This document shows, piece by piece, positions 56,308 through 64,000 of a DNA stretch of 64,000 nucleotides. The notes below the pieces were generated by a model. It did not search any database and was not told where the DNA came from. It saw nothing but the letters and a program-made list of their open reading frames with translations. The position numbers were made by a program, and so were the translations under genes. This DNA is from Argyresthia goedartella (Eukaryota; Arthropoda; Insecta; Lepidoptera; Argyresthiidae): contig OX463821.1 of NCBI GenBank assembly GCA_949825045.1, positions 34,678,486 to 34,742,485 of the forward strand, in the 5' to 3' direction. The stretch's first letter is position 1. Every line of letters starts with the position of its first letter.

Positions 56308-57484
56308 TATACTCCCCCCTTTAGGGAAAAGAATAAATGAATGTACTTATAACAATGGAAAAAAATCTAAGTTAGATAACATAACAAACTTATATCAACT
56401 GCAATAATAACTAGTAGTGTTTTAATAAACATAAATCAGATAGTAATAGCGCATACTTCAACTTAATCTAAAGGTAAATCTAACACTAATTAGAAAAATA
56501 AAGGAACTACGGTTATTTGAATTATACGTAAGTTTAAAGAATTACTTAATATTTACCTACAGGCGAGCCTTGTATCTGGCCGCACACTACATAAAATAAA
56601 CTAAAAACTGGAAAACAGAAAAACACTAGGAAAATGGGGCTTCGCGGTTAGTAAACTAACCTAACCTATAACCTGGAAAAGATCCGCAGGAGAGTCGTCT
56701 GATGCTGCAGCCGCCCATGTTTTTCAGGAATCGATGAGTCAATTTACATCGCACGTCGTTGAAGTTGTAATCACTGTTTGTTTATAATTGCGACCGTACC
56801 TACACAAGGATGATTGTGCTGAATCAGCGTCAGCATTAAATCTGTAACCTTGGCTGTAGGCAGTCAATGATCTCGTACGTCATATGTACGTGCGTGCTCT
56901 TCACTCTTGAGTGAATATTAAGTTGTCGATTGATGAAATTTGTGTGCCTAAAAACCTTGGAATTTGGCAACATAGGGCACATCTTGTACACCAATCGTTT
57001 ATATATATCTCTCTCTCTTTTCAGTTGTTTGATTATTCTTCGTGCAATGTTCTTCCTGGATGATTTGAATATTCGTTGAATTAGGTATATTGATGATGTT
57101 TCAATACTCTTCTGGGGCTGGAACGGCTTCCTATGTCTTGAACTTGAAAAAGCTGCTTGCTGTGAATGAATTTGCCGACGCGATCGTTTCTGCTGGTGCG
57201 AGCTCCATTTTGATAAATCAGCAGTCGGCTGACTATCGGTTCATTATTCTTGCGGTATCTTGAGTTCGATGCGGGAAATCTTCAGTTGAAATTATTTGGC
57301 TTCTGGTCCGTTTTCAAATCTGGTCCGGTCATGGCTTGCTTGATGTCGTCTTGGTTGCCGAAGTCGGGGCTCGGCGATCTTGGACGAAGTGCTTCTTGCT
57401 TGCACTTCTAAGGTGGCAGCACACGGAGTTTTCTTCGCGGCTGGGTCCATGCTGCTATTACCGAAGGTTGCTGATGTTCAAAAG

Positions 57485-57496
57485 TCGGGTCACCAC
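57485..57496 (-). promoter_or_regulatory. tRNA-Trp-like primer binding site
   Basis: Minus strand reads TGGTGACCCGAC and then TTTTGAACA, one base inside the LTR. Compared with the complement of an insect tRNA-Trp 3' end (TGGTGACCCCGACGTGA, from memory), one C and a few bases are missing. tRNA-Trp priming is known from the Kabuki/CsRn1 clade of Gypsy-like elements. Confidence 0.55.
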
Positions 57497-57497
57497 T

Positions 57498-57755
57498 TTG
57501 CCAGGGGCAATTATAAGGAGAGCGACATCTTCGGGAGTAAAGTAAAAGGCTTGAGAAGCGCGCAAATACCAGACTAATTTATTATAGGAAATCCTAGCTT
57601 ATATACTAGGTTGGCGCATGTTATTAATGACGTACATAAGACATAGTGCGTGATGAATATAAATATACCTTATCTGTGACGGTCGTCAACTTATCTTAAC
57701 ATTACGTGGAAATAGATATTTCCGCATATCTGTGGCGGGCGTATGTGCCGTCACA
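57498..57755 (-). repeat. 5' LTR of the LTR retrotransposon
   Basis: By orientation (minus strand) this is the upstream LTR. TATA box complement at 57598-57606 (CTTATATAC), poly(A) signal complement at 57578-57583 (TTTATT). Terminal bases TGT at the start; on the inner side GGCAAA. Confidence 0.85.
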
Positions 57756-57760
57756 ATGGA

Positions 57761-58349
57761 GATATACAATTCCAAAAACTTTTTGTACAAATTGTTTTAA
57801 CTTCTGATTCCTTTCTAGATTTAATTTAATTGGACTACCTTGTCCAATTTCTAATTGTGCCACTGACATCCTGCTAAAAAGAGAACGCTTTGTACTATTT
57901 AGATACTTCGTACGTATTTAGAGAGTACAACAAGCTATTTTTCATTACCTAGGTAGTTATGTTTTGGTAAAGCGCTATTTTGGGAGGTCCATTCGAGTAA
58001 TACTTAGTTGTTGTAAGAAAAAGAAAATATAAAGAATTCCATTATCTTTCCCTCACACAAATAGACCATTGCTCTCAAGTTGCTGCAATATTATTGTATT
58101 TACTATTGCTTCAATCTATGATCACGTTCTTACTTCGATTCAAGATCTTCAATACATAAAGCACAGACCACTATTGAAAGAGAAGCAATTAAGGTATCTA
58201 CCGAGCTTTCGAAAGCTTCGCCTTGTTGCCTGGGGGCTGTATTACTTTGTGCCAGACCTAGAGCTTTAATAAGCACAACATGCAGCTTCCCATGATGTAG
58301 TTATTATATTGAAAAGAGTCCATACCGCGAAGTGAACAAGAAGAAAGAT
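57761..58349. other. Right flank of LTR insertion, no gene
   Basis: 57761-57850 continues dispersed repeat H (GATATACAATTCCAAAAACT, TTTCTAGATTTAATTTAATT). Beyond this no repeat or coding family is recognised; a 66-codon frame at 58069-58269 has no motif. Confidence 0.45.
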
Positions 58350-58482
58350 GGCCTGTTTCAAGAAGTCCCGATAAGCTCTGTGTGACAGATTCAACTGTCA
58401 CTTTACATATTTTATCAAAAAACTTAAATTAACTTGATTTATCTGTTTAATATGGCGTATCGTGACTTCTTGGAACACGCCC
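58350..58482. mobile_element. MITE with GGCGTGTTCCAAGAAGTC ends
   Basis: Left end GGCCTGTTTCAAGAAGTCCC and right end complement of CGTGACTTCTTGGAACACGC, about 24 bp with few mismatches; 133 bp overall, AT-rich interior, no ORF. Confidence 0.75.
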
Positions 58483-59620
58483 TTAGAATTAGCGAAGTTT
58501 TATCACAATCAAATTCTACTTCAGCGACGGCCTGCAGTCAGTTACAATTAGGTACAACTTCTCTTAGATAATAGGCAGTTTACTTGTAATTTTCTGAAGA
58601 AAGATAAAGAACGTCGTCATTTCTCACTGTTCATGAAAGAGATATAATTATGCAAAGTTCATCACAAATTAAGGTTTTCGAAATAAGGATTGTAGAGGGG
58701 ACCCGGACAATGCACTAATTATACCGAAAAACACAATGTACCCAAATACCCTAGCATGTGTTGCCCATGGTACCGATTCGCAAGCTTTAGCAGTATAACT
58801 CGCAAGAAGCTCGCAGCTTTTGCGAAGCTCGTGACATTTGTCTGGTAATGCGAGTTGGATGTTCCCTCCGGGCGATTTGCGCCGTGAAGTGGTATTCAAC
58901 TTTTTGTACTTGCAAAATTCACAGTTATTCTTTAAAACGCCCTGTTTGATTGCGTCCAGTAAAAGTTTTTCTCAAATCACGATCTACTCGTGATATGCTA
59001 AGCCTAATATAAATAAAGGCACACAGACATTGCCTGTGGCCCCACAATAGGAAATCCTGTGTCATGGGAACAATGTCACAAAGCCTTCTAACATGAAAGG
59101 TAATTTTCTACCGGCCGTTGATGAGATTCTGATATGCCATAAGTTGAGGAAATGTTATTGTATAATGATATTGCTATTATTGTTTTTGTGGTGGCGGTTT
59201 ATTACAAAGTTACTATGTAGCTCAGTGTAGGAAACAGGAATAATTAATTACGTGCCGAAAAAGTATGCGAATCGAACTGTCAGTGACTCTTATGCTCAAT
59301 GACATAAGGTTCATTTTGTCTGAACTCGAACACTTTTTCAATCTGCTAATTATTCCTGCTTGAGCCACAAATTACTACTACTAGTACCATGGCTATACTA
59401 TATTGTAGTCACAGATGATTGTCAATGTACTACAAGCCAAAGTCAACTTGGTACGCCGCTCTGGTGACGACATAGCGTCCGTCACTGACCCACCGACGCG
59501 TCGAGGGCGGGAGCCAGCGAGAGAGGGAGGAGAAACGCTTTCCTCGCGGACGAAGTACCTTGCAGGGTGTAGCAGAAGGCTGCAATTGACCACGTGATAG
59601 GAGCATATTATATCTCCGGC
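58483..59620. other. Stretch without recognised gene
   Basis: A SINE-A fragment (minus) is at 59020-59078 (GGCCCCACAATAGGAAATCC, TGTGTCATGGGAACA). Overlapping open frames at 59393-59633 lie in a GC-richer patch (GACGCGTCGAGGGCGGGAGC) without family motifs. Confidence 0.4.
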
Positions 59621-59624
59621 CTCG

Positions 59625-59778
59625 GTCTCTCACGCGAGAGGTCCCGGGTTCGATCCCCGGCTGGGGTCAAATAAAAAATTCCATGTCTTGGATGTTTATA
59701 TGTGTGTGACGTCGCTGTTTCTGCTTCGTGGGGCCAGAAGCACTGTATGTGCTTATGTGTAAATGTTTATGTGTTATG
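59625..59778 (+). mobile_element. tRNA-derived SINE, family A, 5'-truncated
   Basis: Begins within the tRNA-like head just before the B box GGGTTCGATCCCCGG; body GGATGTTTATATGTGTGTGA, CGTCGCTGTTTCTGCTTCGT, end TGTGTAAATGTTTATGTG. The A box is lost. Confidence 0.82.
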
Positions 59779-60607
59779 TTTGTTATATCTAAGAAGTGTA
59801 AAACTTGATTATATTTAACACTGTAACAATGTGATATGCTTTCTACTATAACAGGACAAAGGTAGGGTTTTTCGGATGTTTTAGTAAAAAAACATAGATT
59901 CCGACGAATCGCAAACCTCCTGTTTTTGTGCAGTCGGTTGAAAAGTCACATTTGTGCAAAGGCGAGCTTATTCCAGCAAACTAAAGCATCACGTGCCATG
60001 CCACGCTGCCCTGAAGTCTGGCGCGATACATAGGGACACGAAAAAAAGATCGATTCCTGTGGAATCGATTCTTGTCTTCCGATACCGAGTACTTTTGGCA
60101 TCGATCCTTTTTTTCGATTCTTTACCGATATGAGTACTTTATAGTGAGTATCGATTCTAGTCGACTTTGCTGTGAATTTAAAATTATGCCTATGAAAAAA
60201 CGTAATTATACACAGTGAATTTTAAGACATTCTAAAGCCGAAACCTGGTTGGTGTGGACCGTCGACACTATCGAGTGGTGGCACAATTTTCCAAATCGGG
60301 TGAAAAAAACTCGATAACTCGAGTTCTTTCTTAGAAAACTCGAAAATTTAATAAACTTTTAACTAAACACGGCATGGCCTCTTTGGTACCCAGTCCTTCA
60401 ATCCCGATTGGGTAGAACATGCCGAGAAAACGTGGCCTTTGTCAGATACATGTCATGTCACGTCACTTAAGTAGGCACAACGCCTGAGCGCTGTTGATGC
60501 AGTAATCATTACAGTTAGAAGAGATTACGTTGAACTTGTTGGCCCCTCGACAGTATCGATCAATTAGTTCGCTGCATAGAATTAACATAAAAATCTGTTT
60601 GTTTCAG
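59779..60607. other. Stretch without recognised gene
   Basis: 60030-60165 repeats ATCGATTC words (GATCGATTCCTGTGGAATCG is a hairpin). A LINE-tail scrap is at 59958-59990 (TGCAAAGGCGAGCTTATTCC). 60450-60490 resembles 37805-37830 (ATGTCACGTCACTTAAGTAG). Confidence 0.4.
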
Positions 60608-60659
60608 GTATGGAGATTGCATGAAATATTCAGTTGAGGTTGACGAGAGAATGCACCGG
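60608..60659 (+). CDS. Putative 52-base exon of an unidentified host gene
   Basis: A strong acceptor (ATCTGTTTGTTTCAG) and an optimal donor (CACCGG then GTAAGT at 60660) bound 52 bases with a single open frame: one base completes a codon, then 17 codons reading YGDCMKYSVEVDERMHR. The other two frames hold stops. The following intron begins with the DNA transposon 200 bases downstream. Phase fits the candidates at 17504-17583 or 34398-34456. No domain can be named from 17 residues. Both splice signals and sole frame make this the best exon candidate here. Confidence 0.4.
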
Positions 60660-62146
60660 GTAAGTGGGAATGGGACGCGCGCAGGGTGGGTTCCGAACCA
60701 GGAGACGACGGTAAATGCCATTTTGTATTTATTTTATAGCGACCGTAGTACATTCTTGTACACCGAGAGTATCCTCAATCAGTAAAAACAATTTAAGGTT
60801 TCAAAGTTCCTATATACGGTTCAAAAGTTAACAACCCGTGATTCACAGACAGACAGCCCAACTAACATTAGGCGCTAATACAAGAGTTAGAACAGATGTA
60901 TAACAGAGCTAAATAGATCCTAAGGTCATCAATAAGTTCTATCACATGGGAGTTATAGCAAGCTATAACTCTAATATACCCCTGGATTGGGCACAAGTTC
61001 TTATGGCCTTAGGTTCCACTAAGGCGATGTATTGGAGTTACAGAGTGAATTTAAGAGATATAGTAGAGCAATTGTGGTGGTACAGGAGCGCTAACTGATA
61101 CTGAAAGCGCTGGAAGAGTAGTATTTAAGTGACTAGTGACTCCTCAAGCGGTATGGTAGAGCTACATGCTGCTTACTGACTCTTTGAGCGCTATAATGGG
61201 AGCAAATGTATGAATATAAACTCCTTAGGGGGTATAGTAGATCTATGATGTATCTTACTTACTGTTTGAGCGGTTAGAGGGTGGCAATAAGGTAAATTGT
61301 AATTACTTGAGTTGCAGTATAGATCTACAATAGGAAATTTTAACGTCTAAGTATATTAATTTTTACTTTTTTTTGTAACGAACGTATGTTTTTTTTCATA
61401 ACGTTGTCAAAGTATTAATGAAAGATAATTATTCCCTTATCAAAAAACCATACATTTGTTTTACGAAAATAAATGGCGGAGTTGAGTGCTAAAAGTTTAT
61501 CTCATTGTTAGTGGAAGCTGAACCGGAAATTTCATTGCGAAGGTAAGTAAACTGTGAATATATGTGTATATTATTAGCAAATAATTGAAGGGCCCACTCT
61601 TTGTTGTGTATTTATCTAAAAAAATGTTTTGCTTCACATGGAGCAAAAATTATTTTTACTAAAAATGTAACAAAACTTTGCCTATTGACTTAAAAGTGTT
61701 GTGATAATGGTTTGAGAACGCTAGAAAAATAAATACCTTCATTGTATTAAGTTTTCGTTTCGTACGTTTTACTGTTTTTAGTTAACTAAAAATGGTGGGC
61801 GCATGAATTTGGGGATCCGTAGTCATTTCCCAAAACCACTACCTATCAGCTTCTCACGACCTACACGTATCTCCTAGCTAAACGAGAGCTAAATTGTTTT
61901 TATTAATGGATTTGCCAAATTGTAAAGATTTGTAATTTGAATACCTACACGTCCCTGTCTGTCTACCTACATATTTAAATACTGTAAACTAGTTAAAGCC
62001 TTTGAATATTTGTATAAATGGAATGTTATTTTTTTAATGCATGGTTGGCTTTATTTCCAGCATAAATTCCTTACGTTTAAGAACGAAGCATCAGTTTTAT
62101 TTACTTTGTATGTGATACTAATTTTTTTGGGAGATGATTTTCAGCT

Positions 62147-62475
62147 GGGACCAGACGTTTACAATACAAAACAATGAGCTTTTCTTCAAAAGCATTTTGA
62201 AAAATGCAAACAAGATAAAAAATGCTATACAAAAAAGGACATCCACCACACGATAACGAGCCAAAATTGAAAAGAATAAAAGTAGCACGGAGACCAATGA
62301 TAATGAAAATGAAAATAATGGCGGAAATAGTGAAAGGGACGCAAACAAGACTGAAAAGCCTAATAATAATGAAAATGATGCCGCAAATTTTCAAAAAGAC
62401 CCAAACAAGACTGAAAAAAACAATAACAAAGCATTCGCGGCAAATGTTGAAAATCCCCCAATCGAAGACGAATAA
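62147..62475 (+). pseudogene. Opposite-strand acidic, Asn-rich ORF of the transposon
   Basis: After an acceptor-like GAGATGATTTTCAG, a plus-strand frame reads WDQTFTIQNNELFFKSILKN and, past a single TAA at about 62254, NKSSTETNDNENENNGG, then two DxNKTEK repeats (about 62340 and 62405), ending IEDE and stop at 62475. A donor AAG then GTAAGT at 61543 would join upstream bases in phase. The frame with one stop over ~109 codons suggests a damaged small accessory protein. It faces the transposase fragment tail to tail. Confidence 0.4.
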
Positions 62476-62589
62476 GAATCATTTAGAAGAATAATTCATT
62501 TATATTTTCTAAGGTTATTTTTATTGCTATGTATGACCAATGTATATTGCTAAAAATGAATGTTTTTATGAACGAATTCCATCTAAACG

Positions 62590-62824
62590 TATCTAAAGAA
62601 ATGTCTGTGTCCAGTCCTTCAATATTAAAATTTAAGTAAATAGTATTGGGTAAATTACTTAACTTTTTTAAAATCAAAGGTTCAGAAATTCCATTATGCC
62701 AATATTCGCCATCGTCATCTAGATTTTTTATTAAAATATTGTTTGGTGTTTGTAAAAGAGTTCGAGGATCTCTTGGTAAAATCATGCCAAATCTGTCATT
62801 TAATATCAATAGCAAATCTTTCAT
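62590..62824 (-). pseudogene. Transposase-like fragment (Tnp2-like motif)
   Basis: Continues the upstream frame after the frameshift: LPRDPRTLLQTP, DGEYWHNGISEPL and LNFNIEGL. This order (L..D.RTLL.TP, Y.H.GL..., then N.DG(L/V)P) is what I know from Tnp2-like CACTA transposases, where the DG site begins the catalytic domain; here it is EG and similarity ends at about 62590. The remaining frame to 62483 is not transposase-like. Therefore the copy is truncated before its catalytic core. Confidence 0.5.
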
Positions 62825-63234
62825 AGCAGTTTGTGTAATATTTTTCTTGATCGCTCATGCCTCAATTTTTCACTAAAATGCAGATTCTTTACATATTCAC
62901 TCGAGTTATCCTCATCATCACTACTCAATGAGTAATAACATCGGTCCTCTTCGTAAATATCAAAACTTGCAGTCGCGATATCACTTCCATTACATACGGA
63001 ACCTTCTTCGTCAAGCAAGACTCCTACTTGACCGCGTCTAGTGATGCTTCCGCTTTCATTTAGGTTATCTTGTGATAAGTTTGTATCTTTAACGTTGTAG
63101 TTTATAATATTACGATAATCTTTCAAGATTTTCTGTCTATTTCCACCGGTTCTACTTTGATCTTTCCAAGTTTTAAAACGCTTTTTAGATGAGCTAATAT
63201 GTTGCGACGCCATTTTATTCTTACATGACCGCAA
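62821..63234 (-). pseudogene. Transposon protein, N-terminal part
   Basis: A 137-codon minus-strand frame with MASQHISSSKKRFKTWKDQS at its start and an acidic serine-rich stretch (SLSSDDEDNSSEY) near residue 108. It ends at SRKILHKLL by a frameshift: one base away the reading continues with ITQTAMKDLLLILNDRFG into the next segment. The composition fits the N-terminal region of insect transposon-encoded proteins. The initiating ATG may be either residue 1 or 8. Confidence 0.55.
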
Positions 63235-63781
63235 TTAGGGGTACTAAAGTGGTAACGAACTCAATAATTCAACCTTAAGTATTATGGAGGCTGTACTTCA
63301 CACTATAAGTTCTATAATAGGGAGAAATATCCCTACTATTCAGCCCTAAATTATACAAGGGAGTTTTGTATCCCTTGAGGAGTTTGGTGCTGTAAAAGAT
63401 TTAATGAACACCATTGTAGAACTAGTAGCGTTAATTGCTCCTTTTGTGCAACTATCAGCGCTCCGAAAGAGTTAGTGGTAGCTTGCTTAGAACTTAAGAA
63501 GTTAATAGAAATGTTAATTTCTTATATGGATCTTATAGTCGTAAGATTCACTCAAAGCTATAACACAGAAGCTTTGGCCTTTATTGTAGGGATAATAATC
63601 GCTGCTCTACGCGTTTAACCTCCATACATTGCTCTTATAAACTTGCTTTGTCACTATAAGAGTTATATTTTAATACTAACACTCGTTTGTCGTCACAAAC
63701 TGTAATTGCAGCTACTACTCTACCTTCATAACACTTTAGGTTCTAAAGTAAGCTCTATTTGCAGCCATAATGTTTGTTGGG

Positions 63782-64000
63782 AGTGGAGGCTCAGTAATTA
63801 ATGGAGTCCCGTTGGCACCCTAAAAGCGGAGATTTCCCGGCGCCGGCGGCGGAACGGATCCTCCAGAAACGGAAACCGCTGAGACGGAAGATTTCAATAA
63901 ACGCGATGTTAATTCCCTGTGTCCTCAAATTCATCCGCATGTATTCTGGTTGCCTTCATAGAGAACAATTTCGATTAGGTAGCATACATTCACAAGATAA
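63782..64000. other. Right edge, no gene recognised
   Basis: Begins next to the transposon end. 63825-63880 is GC-rich (TTTCCCGGCGCCGGCGGCGG). No coding frame or repeat is recognised before the window ends. Confidence 0.4.

Larger units (their letters stand above)
56049..57755 (-). mobile_element. Non-autonomous LTR retrotransposon (Gypsy-like, CsRn1 type suggested)
   Basis: Two direct ~258-base LTRs (56049-56307 and 57498-57755) flank 1190 bases without polymerase. Read on the minus strand, the LTR starts TGTGACGGCACATACG and has a TATATAAG box and an AATAAA signal. The primer site and polypurine tract are in the expected places. Target duplication ATGGA at 56044-56048 and 57756-57760. I count about seven substitutions between the LTRs. 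The internal part holds a ~50-codon open stretch beginning MDPAAKKTPCAATLEV (minus), possibly a gag remnant. It needs proteins from another copy to move. Confidence 0.88.
60857..63781. mobile_element. Degenerate CACTA-like DNA transposon, both ends present
   Basis: Left end CCCAACTAACATTAGGCGCT and right end (complement) CCCAACAAACATTATGGCTG match at 14 of the first 16 bases. The subterminal zones carry many related short words: (G/A)AGCG(C/G)T at about 61086, 61104, 61146, 61186 and 61267 on the left and AGCGCTCC at 63457 on the right. Length 2.9 kb. Flanking AG/AG could be a 2-bp target duplication. Short ends plus subterminal repeats are the CACTA design, although the termini are CCCAAC. 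It contains damaged ORFs on both strands. Confidence 0.65.

Noticed and set aside
62222..62494. Basic 90-codon plus-strand frame (MLYKKGHPPHDNEPK start)
   Set aside because: The neighbouring frame has the better codon pattern (NKSSTETNDNENEN and DxNKTEK repeats); beyond the first ~20 codons this frame is a lysine/methionine-rich shadow.

Overview
The window looks like an accessory, transposon-dense stretch of an insect nuclear genome, most probably a moth or butterfly. The clues are AT-rich DNA, several tRNA-derived SINE families whose bodies I recognise from Lepidoptera, Jockey/CR1-like and RTE-like non-LTR retrotransposon tails, many small foldback elements (MITEs), and a run of the insect telomere pentamer TTAGG. 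I found no intact host gene. Four short exon-like segments (4206-4285, 17504-17583, 34398-34456, 60608-60659, all +) have convincing splice signals, so part of the window may be intron of a long gene, but the protein is not recognised.

Layout. 0-6 kb: RTE tail, a foldback element (705-1090), SINEs, a 26-bp array of about 30 copies (2621-3401), an exon candidate, and a MITE (4738-5132) carrying a hairpin core that recurs elsewhere. 6-14 kb: a 50-bp array (6441-7290, 17 copies, partly organised in 200-bp blocks), two copies of one repeat (8196-9313 and 13158-13639), further SINEs and MITEs. 14-16.3 kb: a degenerate minus-strand retrotransposon whose polymerase box is interrupted. 19.4-21.3 kb: a 78-bp array of 25 copies. 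22-29 kb: SINEs, hairpins, RTE and Jockey tails, a 69-bp array (four copies). 30.0-32.2 kb: a 38-bp array of about 59 copies. 33-38 kb: two inverted ~480-bp repeat arms enclosing SINEs, a MITE and a GC-rich patch. 38.4 kb: a foldback element containing (TTAGG)n. 42.6-45.2 kb: MITE, hairpin, SINE and a second dead reverse transcriptase. 53 kb: a 40-bp array (six copies). 56.0-57.8 kb: a non-autonomous LTR retrotransposon with a target duplication and a tRNA-Trp-like primer site. 60.9-63.8 kb: a degenerate DNA transposon with matching ends, subterminal repeats and broken ORFs on both strands.

The most unusual signals are (1) one ~110-bp hairpin core found in small elements with three different kinds of termini, with paired differences that keep the stem, (2) the telomere-repeat-bearing foldback element, (3) the LTR element nested in a repeat whose unoccupied relative lies at 47.2 kb, and (4) the 2.9-kb CACTA-like transposon. 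All calls come from reading the sequence; no database search was run, so family names are assignments by remembered motifs.
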